Positions 47,400-55,205 of a stretch of DNA of 64,000 nt are shown here, in pieces. Location: NCBI RefSeq assembly GCF_024199845.1, contig NZ_JANADO010000001.1, positions 1,302,001 to 1,366,000 on the forward strand, read 5' to 3'. The notes beneath the pieces are model-generated. The model did no database searches. It was not told where the DNA came from and was given only the letters and a program-made list of their open reading frames with translations. Within the stretch, counting starts at the first letter, position 1. Each line of letters starts with the position of its first letter. This DNA is from Bradyrhizobium sp. CCGB12. Lineage in GTDB: Bacteria > Pseudomonadota > Alphaproteobacteria > Rhizobiales > Xanthobacteraceae. A program made the translations under genes and the position numbers.

Positions 47400-47435
47400 G
47401 CCGTTATGAATGCCGTTATGAATGCCGTTATGAAA
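47400..47435. repeat. Three tandem copies of a 12-bp unit
   Basis: GCCGTTATGAAT, GCCGTTATGAAT and GCCGTTATGAAA lie in the 221-base gap between the divergent UPF0104 and epimerase genes, about 90 bases before the epimerase start. Spacing of just over one helical turn would suit cooperative regulator binding (inference). Confidence 0.9.
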
Positions 47436-47523
47436 GGGCCTCATTACGAGCGCTGGGCTATTGCGACCCCGGCAACGCCGCGGCTAAACAGGCGCTGCGG
47501 GCGGGGTATCCCTTGGGAACAGG

Positions 47524-48513
47524 ATGACGGATCAGGCGATTTTGGTCACGGGCGCTGCCGGCTTCATCGGCTTCCACGTCGCCCGGCAACTGCTGAGCGA
47601 AGGCCGGTCCGTCGTCGGGCTCGACAATCTCAACACCTATTACGATCCGGCGCTGAAGCGGGCGCGGCTTGCGCTGCTGCGGAACGAATCCCCCTTTTCC
47701 TTCGTCGAGGCCGACCTCGCCGACCGCGAGACCATCGCGGCGCTGTTTGCGCGACATCGTTTTACAGAGGTCGTGCATCTCGCGGCCCAGGCCGGCGTGC
47801 GCTACTCGATCGCGCAACCGCACGCTTACGCCGATTCCAATCTCCAGGGCTTTCTCAATGTGCTCGAGGGCTGCCGCCACAATGGCTGCCATCATCTCGT
47901 CTACGCCTCGTCATCGTCCGTTTATGGCGCCAACACAAAACTGCCATTTGCGGTTGCGGACCGCACCGATCATCCGGTGAGCCTCTACGCCGCGACCAAG
48001 AAGGCGAACGAACTGATGGCGCAGTCCTACAGCCATCTCTACCGTCTGCCGGTCACCGGCCTGCGCTTCTTTACCATTTACGGGCCGTGGGGACGGCCTG
48101 ATATGGCCATGTTTCTCTTTGCAGATGCCATCATGGCCGATAGGCCGATCCGGCTCTTTAACCATGGCCGGATGCGTCGCGACTTCACCTATATTGATGA
48201 CGTGACCCATGTAGTATCCAAGCTGATCGATCTTGTTCCCGCGGACGATCCGGCTGCCGCAAATGCGCCGTCAAAGGTCTACAATGTCGGCAATCACCAC
48301 CCGGAAGAGCTGATGCACGTCGTCGGACTTCTGGAGCAGGAGCTGGGCCGGACGGCGATCAAAGAATTGCTGCCGATGCAGCCGGGAGACGTGTTGGAAA
48401 CGTTCGCGGATGTCGAGGACCTGATGCGCGATACCGGCTTTGCTCCGTCAACGCCGATCGAGCATGGGGTCCGTAACTTTGTCACCTGGTATCGGGACTA
48501 CTTCAAGGTTTGA
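47524..48513 (+). CDS. NAD-dependent epimerase, UDP-glucuronate 4-epimerase-like
   Basis: 329 residues. ILVTGAAGFIGFHVARQLLS is the NAD site; VVGLDNLNTYYDPALKRARL, HLAAQAGVRYSI and RFFTIYGPWGRPDMA are strongly like LspL/Cap1J UDP-glucuronate 4-epimerases, with catalytic YAATK. It would give UDP-galacturonate for LPS core or lipid A decoration, which is common in rhizobia. It ends one base before the guanylyltransferase start. Confidence 0.88.
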   Translation: MTDQAILVTGAAGFIGFHVARQLLSEGRSVVGLDNLNTYYDPALKRARLALLRNESPFSFVEADLADRETIAALFARHRFTEVVHLAAQAGVRYSIAQPHAYADSNLQGFLNVLEGCRHNGCHHLVYASSSSVYGANTKLPFAVADRTDHPVSLYAATKKANELMAQSYSHLYRLPVTGLRFFTIYGPWGRPDMAMFLFADAIMADRPIRLFNHGRMRRDFTYIDDVTHVVSKLIDLVPADDPAAANAPSKVYNVGNHHPEELMHVVGLLEQELGRTAIKELLPMQPGDVLETFADVEDLMRDTGFAPSTPIEHGVRNFVTWYRDYFKV

Positions 48514-48514
48514 G

Positions 48515-49933
48515 ATGACGATGGACAAACGCATTATCCCCCTGATCATGTGCGGCGGTGCCGGCACGCGCCTGTGGCCGGCTTCGCGCGAGGTACGCCC
48601 CAAGCAATTCCTGCCGTTGTTCGGCACGCGCTCCACCTTCCAGGACACGCTGCTGCGCGTCTCCGATCCCTCGCTGTTCGACCGGCCGATCGTCATCACC
48701 AATGCGTCCTATCGCTTCATGGTGCTGGAGCAGCTCGCCGAGATCGGTGTCGAGGCCGACGTGCTCCTCGAGCCGATGCGTCGCGATTCCGGACCTGCGA
48801 TCGCCGCCGGCGCGGTGTTCGCGCAGAACCGCGCCAATGAGGCGATCGTGCTCGCGCTCGCCGCCGACCACGTGGTGCGGGACAATGCCGCCTTCGTCGC
48901 CGCGTGCCGCGAAGGCCTTGCGGCCGCGAATGCCGGACGCATCGTCACCTTCGGCGTCAAGCCGGAGCGGCCCGCGACCGAATACGGCTATATCAACCCG
49001 GGCGAGGCGATCACCGGCGAGGTGCACGCGGTCGCCCGCTTCGTCGAGAAGCCGGACGCGGTGAAGGCATCCGACTACGTCAATTCGGGCTATCTCTGGA
49101 ACAGCGGCAACTTCATGTTCCCGGCCGCGGTCCTGCTCGACGAATACCGCAGGGTCGATGCGGCCAGCGTGGAGGCGATCGCCAATGCGGTCAACAATGC
49201 CGGCCGCGATCTCGGCTTCGTCACGCTGGAGCCGCAGGCCTTCGGCGCGGCGAAGGCGATCTCGATCGACTATGCCGTGATGGAAAAGACCTCGCGCGCC
49301 GCCGTCGTGCCGGTGTCCTGCGGCTGGTCCGACGTCGGCTCCTGGCTCGCGGTGTGGGAGTTGTCGGAGAAGGATGCGCAAGGCAACGCGTCACACGGCA
49401 CCGCGGTGTTCGAAGACTCCCGCAACTGCAACGTCACCACCGATTCCGCGCTGGTTGCGCTCGAAGGCGTCGACGATCTCGTCGTGGTCGCCACCGCAGA
49501 TGCGGTGCTGGTCTCGCGCCAGAAGGATGCCAACGGGCTGAAGCGTCTCGTGACCAAGCTGAAGGCGGTCGCACCCAAGGTCACCGAGGAGCATCTCAAG
49601 GTGCACCGGCCCTGGGGCAGCTATCAGTCCGTCGATAACGGCGAGCGCCACCAGGTCAAGCGCATCGTGGTGAAGCCCGGCGGACGGCTGTCGCTTCAGA
49701 AGCATCACCATCGTGCCGAGCACTGGATCGTGGTGCGGGGCACGGCACAGGTGACCGTCAACGAGACCGTGAAAGCGGTGCACGAGAACGAGTCGATCTA
49801 CATTCCGATGGGCGCCGTTCACCGGATGGAGAACCCCGGCAAGATCATGCTGGAACTGATCGAGGTCCAGACTGGAAGCTATCTCGGGGAAGACGACATT
49901 ATCCGGATTGAAGACGACTACCAAAGGTCGTAA
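48515..49933 (+). CDS. manC: Mannose-1-phosphate guanylyltransferase / mannose-6-phosphate isomerase
   Basis: 472 residues from ATG 48515 (MTMDKRIIPLIMCGGAGTRL). The N-terminal nucleotidyltransferase has GGAGTRLWPASREVRPKQF. The C-terminal cupin is the type II isomerase (RPWGSYQSVDNGERHQVKRI, QKHHHRAEHWIVVRGTAQVT). It makes GDP-mannose for LPS core, O-chain or exopolysaccharide. It starts one base after the epimerase stop, so the two are coupled. Confidence 0.95.
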   Translation: MTMDKRIIPLIMCGGAGTRLWPASREVRPKQFLPLFGTRSTFQDTLLRVSDPSLFDRPIVITNASYRFMVLEQLAEIGVEADVLLEPMRRDSGPAIAAGAVFAQNRANEAIVLALAADHVVRDNAAFVAACREGLAAANAGRIVTFGVKPERPATEYGYINPGEAITGEVHAVARFVEKPDAVKASDYVNSGYLWNSGNFMFPAAVLLDEYRRVDAASVEAIANAVNNAGRDLGFVTLEPQAFGAAKAISIDYAVMEKTSRAAVVPVSCGWSDVGSWLAVWELSEKDAQGNASHGTAVFEDSRNCNVTTDSALVALEGVDDLVVVATADAVLVSRQKDANGLKRLVTKLKAVAPKVTEEHLKVHRPWGSYQSVDNGERHQVKRIVVKPGGRLSLQKHHHRAEHWIVVRGTAQVTVNETVKAVHENESIYIPMGAVHRMENPGKIMLELIEVQTGSYLGEDDIIRIEDDYQRS

Positions 49934-50050
49934 CCAGCGAACTCCGAATCACGCGACCCGGGCCGGAAGTGCGGTATCTTTTTCGGCTTAAGGCCCGGGG
50001 AACGTGTAACTTTTTGAATCAAATCGTGTCCGGGTTACTAGCTCCGCATT

Positions 50051-50066
50051 CGCCACAAATGTGGCG
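50051..50066. promoter_or_regulatory. Short perfect palindrome upstream of the Gfo/Idh/MocA gene
   Basis: CGCCACA-AA-TGTGGCG is a 7+2+7 inverted repeat 50 bases before the start at 50117. A longer-range pair, CCCGGGCC at 49957-49964 and GGCCCGGG at 49992-49999, lies further left and may end the manC transcript, though without a T-run after it. Either could be regulatory; no regulator is adjacent. Confidence 0.35.
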
Positions 50067-50116
50067 TCCGTGCTAGGAGAGCACCGGGGATTTGGGTTGA
50101 ATCGGGGTTCCATCAG

Positions 50117-51121
50117 ATGAGTTCCAAAGGGTCTGCACCGGCAAAGGCCGGCCTGCGCGTCGGCGTCATTGGCGCGGGCGTGATGGGCAGCAACCATGCG
50201 CGCGTGCTCGCGGGTCTTCCCGGCGTCAGCCTGGTCGGCATCGTCGATCCCTCGCCGGCGCACCGGACGCGCACCACCGAGCTTGCGAGCTGCCAGGGGT
50301 TTGAGACGCTCGACCAGCTTCTCGCCGAAGGCGTCGATGCCGTCACCATTGCGGCGCCGACCCATCTGCATCACGAGATCGCGCTCGCCTGCATCGCCAA
50401 GAACGTCCACGTGCTGGTCGAGAAGCCGATCGCATCCACGGTCGAAGAGGGCCGCGAGATCGTCGCCGCCGCGCAAAAGGCCGGCGTCACACTGATGATC
50501 GGGCACGTCGAGCGCTTCAATCCGGCCGTCGCCGCCGTCAAGCAGGCGATTGCGGGCGAGGACATCCTGTCGATCGCGATCACGCGCGTCGGCCCGTTCC
50601 CGCCGCGCATGTCCAATGTCGGCGTCGTCATCGACCTCGCCGTGCACGACATCGACCTGATCCGCTGGTTCACCGAGTCCGACATCGTCGAGGTGCAGCC
50701 GCAATTGTCGAGCGCGGTCGCCGAGCGCGAGGACATCGCGCTCTTGCAGTTCCGCACCGCGAACGGCGTGCTCGCCCACATCAACACCAACTGGCTGACG
50801 CCGTTCAAGGCGCGCAGCGTCACGGTCGCGACGCGCGGCAAATACGTGATGGGCGATCTCCTGACGCGCCAAGTCACCGAATGCTTCGGCTTCAAGCCCG
50901 ATGGCAGCTATTCGATGCGGCATCTGCCCGTCGGTCATGACGAGCCGCTCCGTGCCGAGCTGATCGCGTTCCTCAAGGCCGTGCGCAACGGCGAGACGCC
51001 GGCGGTCACGGGCGATGAAGGCGTCGCCAGCCTCGAAATCGCGACGCGGTGTCTCGAAACGCCGTCGCGGCCCGCCGCCACGGCGGCTGCCCGCAAGGGC
51101 CCGCGCCGCGTCGCCGGCTGA
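50117..51121 (+). CDS. gnnA: Gfo/Idh/MocA family oxidoreductase, candidate UDP-GlcNAc 3-dehydrogenase
   Basis: 334 residues. VGVIGAGVMGSNHARVLAGL is the NAD-binding motif and VEKPIAST (101-108) the family EKP motif with the catalytic Lys; VVIDLAVHDIDLIRWF carries the HDID motif. The next gene is a DegT/DnrJ aminotransferase. This pair occurs in WlbA/WbpE-type synthesis of 2,3-diamino sugars and as GnnA/GnnB, which make UDP-GlcNAc3N for lipid A. Bradyrhizobium lipid A is known to carry 2,3-diaminoglucose, which favours Gnn. The symbol is an inference. Confidence 0.7.
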   Translation: MSSKGSAPAKAGLRVGVIGAGVMGSNHARVLAGLPGVSLVGIVDPSPAHRTRTTELASCQGFETLDQLLAEGVDAVTIAAPTHLHHEIALACIAKNVHVLVEKPIASTVEEGREIVAAAQKAGVTLMIGHVERFNPAVAAVKQAIAGEDILSIAITRVGPFPPRMSNVGVVIDLAVHDIDLIRWFTESDIVEVQPQLSSAVAEREDIALLQFRTANGVLAHINTNWLTPFKARSVTVATRGKYVMGDLLTRQVTECFGFKPDGSYSMRHLPVGHDEPLRAELIAFLKAVRNGETPAVTGDEGVASLEIATRCLETPSRPAATAAARKGPRRVAG

Positions 51122-51130
51122 TCCTTTTCC

Positions 51131-52318
51131 ATGTCGACGACTCAAGAAGGCGCCAAGAACCAGACCATGAACCAGCATCTGCGTTCCGATCCCATTCCCT
51201 TCATCGATGTCGGCTCGCAGCGCCGCCGGCTCGGCGCCTCGCTCGACGCGGCGGTGAAGCGCGTGCTCGACCATTGCCAGTTCGTCAACGGCCCCGAGGT
51301 CTTCGAGCTCGAGAAGCAGCTTGCGGCCTATTCTGGCGCCAAGCACGTCATCGGCTGCGCCAGCGGCACCGACGCGATCCTGATGGTGATGATGGCGAAG
51401 AATGTCGGACCCGGCGATGCCGTGCTGTGTCCGTCCTTCACCTTCATCGCGACCGCTTCGCCGGTGGCGCGGACCGGCGCGACGCCGGTTTATGTCGACG
51501 TCGACGAAGCCACCTTCAACATGAGCCCGGAGTCGCTGAAGCGCGGCATCGCGACCGCCCGCAAGGCCGGCCTGAAGCCGGTCGCGGTGATTCCGGTCGA
51601 CCTGTTCGGCCAGCCCGCCGATCACGACGCCATCGCCGAGATCGCGGAGGCCGAGGGCCTGTTCGTGCTCGACGACGCCGCGCAAGGGTTTGGCGCGAGC
51701 TACAAGGGCCGCAAGCTCGGCACGCTCGGGCACGCCACTGCGACCAGCTTCTTCCCGGCCAAACCGCTCGGCTGCTTCGGTGACGGCGGCGCGATCTTCA
51801 CCGACGACGACGACCTCGCGGCAACGCTGCGCAGCATCCGCGTGCACGGGCAGGGCGTCGACAAATACGACAACGTCCGCCTCGGCCTCACCGGCCGGCT
51901 CGACACCATGCAGGCCGCGGTCCTGATCGAGAAGCTGAAGATCTTTGACGACGAGATCGCCGCCCGCAACAGGGTCGCGGAGCGCTATGCACGGGGGCTT
52001 GGCAATGTGGTCACCGTGCCGCGCCTCAGCCCTGGCAACACCTCGGTCTGGGCGCAATATACGATCCGTTTGCCCAAGGGCACCGACCGCGACGGCTTTG
52101 CCGCTGCGCTCAAGGCACAGGGCGTGCCGACCGCGATCTATTACGGCAAGTCGATGCATCAGCAGACCGCCTACAAGCAGTATCCGGTCGCAGAAGGCGG
52201 CCTGCCCGCTTGCGAGAGCTTGTCGCAGGACGTCATCAGCCTGCCGATGCACGCCTACCTGACGGAAGCCGACCAGGAGCGGGTGATCGCCGCCGTGCGC
52301 GGCGCGCTGGCGGGCTGA
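51131..52318 (+). CDS. gnnB: DegT/DnrJ/EryC1/StrS aminotransferase, candidate GnnB
   Basis: 395 residues from ATG 51131; an ATG 12 codons later is possible. The PLP Lys is Lys211 in ATSFFPAKPLGCFGDGGAI, with VLDDAAQGFGASYKGRKLG before it and PSFTFIATASPVARTGATPV, a family landmark. It would transaminate the UDP-3-keto-GlcNAc made by the upstream oxidoreductase. It follows that gene by nine bases. If the product were instead an O-antigen sugar, an acetyltransferase like WbpD would be expected nearby; none is seen. Confidence 0.75.
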   Translation: MSTTQEGAKNQTMNQHLRSDPIPFIDVGSQRRRLGASLDAAVKRVLDHCQFVNGPEVFELEKQLAAYSGAKHVIGCASGTDAILMVMMAKNVGPGDAVLCPSFTFIATASPVARTGATPVYVDVDEATFNMSPESLKRGIATARKAGLKPVAVIPVDLFGQPADHDAIAEIAEAEGLFVLDDAAQGFGASYKGRKLGTLGHATATSFFPAKPLGCFGDGGAIFTDDDDLAATLRSIRVHGQGVDKYDNVRLGLTGRLDTMQAAVLIEKLKIFDDEIAARNRVAERYARGLGNVVTVPRLSPGNTSVWAQYTIRLPKGTDRDGFAAALKAQGVPTAIYYGKSMHQQTAYKQYPVAEGGLPACESLSQDVISLPMHAYLTEADQERVIAAVRGALAG

Positions 52319-52326
52319 TTCGTTTT

Positions 52327-52450
52327 CACCTCTCCCGCTTGCGGGAGAGGTCGCGCCGAAGGCGCGGGTGAGGGTTCTTTCCTCTGGGGGAGTGTCCCGT
52401 TGCGGAGAAACCCTCTCCCCAACCCTCCCCCGCAAGCGGGGGAGGGAGCG
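52327..52450. repeat. Dispersed palindromic repeat, copy 2
   Basis: Same layout as 9851-9973: hairpin CTCTCCCGC-TT-GCGGGAGAG at the left, GGTGAGGGTT..CCCTCTCCCC in the middle, and CCCCCGC-AA-GCGGGGG at the right. The right hairpin has matched changes on both arms (CTCCC to CCCCC with compensating G), which is evidence that the stem itself is kept. It fills most of the gap before murJ. Confidence 0.87.
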
Positions 52451-52506
52451 GACCTCCGCCGCGGTTTGCACCTAGACCTGATCTCGCCATGCTCTAAAAG
52501 AGACGC

Positions 52507-54033
52507 ATGCTCGGACGCATTTTCACGGTCGGTGGTTACACGCTGCTCTCGCGGTTGACGGGATTTGCCCGCGACATCATGCTCGCGGCGATCCTCGGTG
52601 CCGGCCCCGTTGCCGATGCCTTTTTCGTGGCGCTACGGCTGCCCAATCATTTTCGTGCGATCTTCGCCGAAGGCGCCTTCAACGCCGCCTGGGTGCCTGC
52701 CTATGCCCACGTCCATGGCGAGAAGGGGGAGGCGGCGGCAAAACTGTTCGCCGATCGCATCTTCACGCTGCTGCTGGCCTCGCAAATCGTGTTGCTGATC
52801 GTCGCCTGGCTGTTCATGCCGCAGGCCATGAGCATTCTTGCGCCCGGCTTTTCCGAGGATGCCGAGCAGCGCAAGCTCGCGATCGAGCTGACCCGCATCA
52901 CCTTCCCCTATCTCTTGCTGATCACGCTGGTGACGCTCTATGGCGGCATGCTCAACGTGATGCAGCGTTTTGCCAGCGCCGCGGCCGCGTCGATCTTCCT
53001 CAACATCGCGATGATGATGACGCTAGCGCTCGCCGCCTGGTTTCCGACCGCGGGCCACGCCGCAGCCTGGGGCGTCCTGATCTCTGGTTTCCTGCAGTAT
53101 TTCCTGCTCGCCGGCGATCTCGCGCGCCATGGCGGCCTGCCGCGCTTTGCGCCCTTGAAACTCGACGAAGACGTCCGAGGCTTCTTTAGGGCGCTCGGTC
53201 CGGCAACGCTGGGCTCGATGGGCACGCAGGTGGCGCTGTTCGCCGACACCATCATCGCGACCTTCCTGCCTGCAGGCGCGCTCTCGGCGCTGTATTACGC
53301 CGACCGCCTCAATCAATTGCCGATCGGCGTGATCGGCATCGCCATCGGCACCGTGCTGCTGCCGGAGATGTCGCGTCGGATCACAGCCAATGACCATGAC
53401 GGCGCGATGAGGGCACAGCGCCGCGCCTTCGATTTCACGCTGTTGTTCTCGGTGCCCTTCGTTGCGGCTTTCATCACCGTGCCCGACGCGATCATGCGCG
53501 CGCTGTTCGCCCGCGGCGCGTTCTCGAAAGCCGATGCCGCCGCCGCCGGCGCGACGCTTGCGGCCTATGCCATCGGCCTGATCCCCTTCGTGCTGATCCG
53601 CAGCGCGGTCGCGACCTTCTATGCGCGCAAGGACACCGCGACGCCGGTCCGGGCATCGCTGACCGGCATCGCCGTCAACGTGGCGCTGAAGGTCGCCTTG
53701 ATGGGATCGCTGGCCCAGATCGGCCTCGCGCTGGCCACCGCCGTCGGCGTCTGGACCAATCTGCTGCTGGTGCTCTTCTTCGCGGTACGCCGGGGCTTTC
53801 TCGTACTCGACCGTGCCTGGCTGTTGTCGCTCGCCAAATTCCTGCTGACCGGCCTCATCCTGGCCGCCACCTTCTGGCTGATCGCGCGGTTCGGCGGCGC
53901 CTATCTTGCCTCGGTGCGCTTCCACGACGAATTGACGCTTGCCTTATTGGCCGTCGGCGGCACGATCGTCTACGCGCTCGCGATCCTCATCCTGTTCGGC
54001 CGCCGCTGGCTGGTCTCGCTGGTGCGTGGCTAG
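52507..54033 (+). CDS. murJ: Lipid II flippase MurJ
   Basis: 508 residues, about 14 membrane segments. TLLSRLTGFARDIMLAAILG, GPVADAFFVALRLPNHFRAI and FAEGAFNAAWVP are the classical MurJ/MviN N-terminal motifs. It exports lipid II for peptidoglycan synthesis at the inner membrane and is expected to be essential. The 3' 80 bases have a degenerate second copy at 54547-54625. Confidence 0.95.
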   Translation: MLGRIFTVGGYTLLSRLTGFARDIMLAAILGAGPVADAFFVALRLPNHFRAIFAEGAFNAAWVPAYAHVHGEKGEAAAKLFADRIFTLLLASQIVLLIVAWLFMPQAMSILAPGFSEDAEQRKLAIELTRITFPYLLLITLVTLYGGMLNVMQRFASAAAASIFLNIAMMMTLALAAWFPTAGHAAAWGVLISGFLQYFLLAGDLARHGGLPRFAPLKLDEDVRGFFRALGPATLGSMGTQVALFADTIIATFLPAGALSALYYADRLNQLPIGVIGIAIGTVLLPEMSRRITANDHDGAMRAQRRAFDFTLLFSVPFVAAFITVPDAIMRALFARGAFSKADAAAAGATLAAYAIGLIPFVLIRSAVATFYARKDTATPVRASLTGIAVNVALKVALMGSLAQIGLALATAVGVWTNLLLVLFFAVRRGFLVLDRAWLLSLAKFLLTGLILAATFWLIARFGGAYLASVRFHDELTLALLAVGGTIVYALAILILFGRRWLVSLVRG

Positions 54034-54115
54034 GCCCTATCCTCTACCGGAGGATTGATCTAACGATCGAGGCTCCAACCAGTTGTCCGTCGACGGAAAC
54101 GATTGGCAGCCCTGC

Positions 54116-54505
54116 ATGCCACAGCATCTGAGCCTTACTGCGATTGTCGTTCGAGACTATGACGAGGCGATTGCATTCTTCGTTGGCAAGCTCGAATTTG
54201 AGCTTCGGGAGGACACCCGCCTCGACGAAGAAAAGCGCTGGGTTGTCGTCGCGCCGCCCGGCAGCGCCGAGACCGGCATTCTGCTGGCAAAGGCGGTGAC
54301 CCCGGGCCAAGAGCAAGCCGTCGGAAATCAGAGTGGCGGCCGCGTCTTTCTGTTTTTGGCGACCGATGATTTCAATCGCGACTACGAAGCGTTTCGAGAG
54401 CGAGGCGTGAAGTTTCTCGAACAGCCGCGGCGTGAGGTTTATGGCACGGTGGCAGTGTTTGAAGACCTCTACGGAAATCGCTGGGACCTGATTGAACAGA
54501 CATAG
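54116..54505 (+). CDS. VOC (glyoxalase/bleomycin resistance) family protein
   Basis: 129 residues from ATG 54116 (MPQHLSLTAIVVRDYDEAIA). The betaalphabetabetabeta repeat is visible: DEAIAFFVGKLEFELREDTR in the first half and EAFRERGVKFLEQPRREVYG then VAVFEDLYGNRWDLIEQT in the second, ending with the usual D-x-x-GN-x-WDLI-Q metal-binding strand. Such proteins include isomerases, dioxygenases and resistance proteins. Lower G/C than flanking genes and location between murJ and a duplicated murJ tail point to acquisition. Confidence 0.82.
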   Translation: MPQHLSLTAIVVRDYDEAIAFFVGKLEFELREDTRLDEEKRWVVVAPPGSAETGILLAKAVTPGQEQAVGNQSGGRVFLFLATDDFNRDYEAFRERGVKFLEQPRREVYGTVAVFEDLYGNRWDLIEQT

Positions 54506-54546
54506 GACGTGGGAAGTCACCACACTTTGCTCAATGAGGACACTGG

Positions 54547-54625
54547 GTGGCCGTCGGAGGCACGATCGCTCGCGATCCTCGTTCTGTTCGGCCGGGCCTG
54601 GCTGGTCTCACGGTGCGGCGGCTAA
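54547..54625 (+). pseudogene. Degenerate duplicate of the murJ 3' end
   Basis: This stretch (TGGCCGTCGGAGGCACGATCG onward in outline) aligns with murJ bases 53948-54033: TGGCCGTCGG, GGCACGATCG, CTCGCGATCCTC, CTGTTCGGCCG and CTGGCTGGTCTC are shared in order, with a 7-base deletion after GGCACGATCG, a few substitutions and a final GGCTAA in place of GGCTAG. Only the last 27 or so codons are represented and the frame is broken. The VOC gene lies between the two copies. Confidence 0.8.
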
Positions 54626-54819
54626 TGCGCCGGAGCGAGCCGCTCGCTCCTAGGATGCAGTTTTCCTCTGCGCATCCCTTGATTTCACGCGATTGTCGTG
54701 GTATCTGCGCCCCATGATCAAATCCTCGCGCAAAGTCAACTTCAACCACATGACCCGCTTCGGCTGGGCCGTGGGAGGAGTCGCGCGCTAGGAATTCGAC
54801 GACGACATCTTTTCCACTA

Positions 54820-54848
54820 GGCCCCGCCGGCATCGGACGGGGCCTTTT
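54820..54848 (+). terminator. Rho-independent terminator with no obvious gene before it
   Basis: GGCCCCG-N11-CGGGGCC followed by TTTT and a T-rich tail. The nearest upstream gene ends 315 bases away, so it probably closes a short transcript starting in the preceding gap. Confidence 0.8.
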
Positions 54849-54891
54849 CATTTGGCCACGCTCCCTGCCGGCACAACAGCAGGAGCATCCG

Positions 54892-55179
54892 ATGCCACCT
54901 CAACTGACAAGCAGCACAAGTGAGACGGAGGGCGACGCCGCAAGGCTACGCCTCGACCTTGCATCGACGCAGAACGTTCTAGGCTTTCTCACGCGATACT
55001 GGCGGGCGTATCAGGAGTGGCGCTGGCGAGGCCCACGCCTCACCCTGCAGGACCTGAATGACAGGGAGCTGATGGATATCGGCCTGACGCGTGGCGAGAT
55101 CGACTCCATTATGCCTGAACGCGCGATCGACAGGCTGAGAGATAGCGCGACGCAATTGTGGGGTCGTGGCGTGATATAA
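54892..55179 (+). CDS. DUF1127 domain-containing protein
   Basis: 95 residues from ATG 54892 with AGGAG at 54881-54885. The C-terminal half holds the YjiS-like DUF1127 motif: Arg/Trp-rich helix (YWRAYQEWRWRGPRLTLQDL) followed by NDRELMDIGLTRGEIDSIMP. Small DUF1127 proteins are often RNA-binding or phosphate/stress related in alphaproteobacteria; here there is a 45-residue N-terminal extension. Confidence 0.85.
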   Translation: MPPQLTSSTSETEGDAARLRLDLASTQNVLGFLTRYWRAYQEWRWRGPRLTLQDLNDRELMDIGLTRGEIDSIMPERAIDRLRDSATQLWGRGVI

Positions 55180-55205
55180 GTGATCAACCGCGGGGTTCTT
55201 CAAAC

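Larger units (their letters stand above)
54506..54891. other. Gap between the VOC and DUF1127 genes
   Basis: This 386-base stretch contains the murJ-tail remnant, a hairpin GGAGCGAG-CCG-CTCGCTCC at 54633-54651, a 25-codon frame at 54714-54791 (MIKSSRKVNFNHMTRFGWAV and five more residues) without a good ribosome binding site, and the terminator at 54820-54848. No other gene is seen. Confidence 0.5.
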
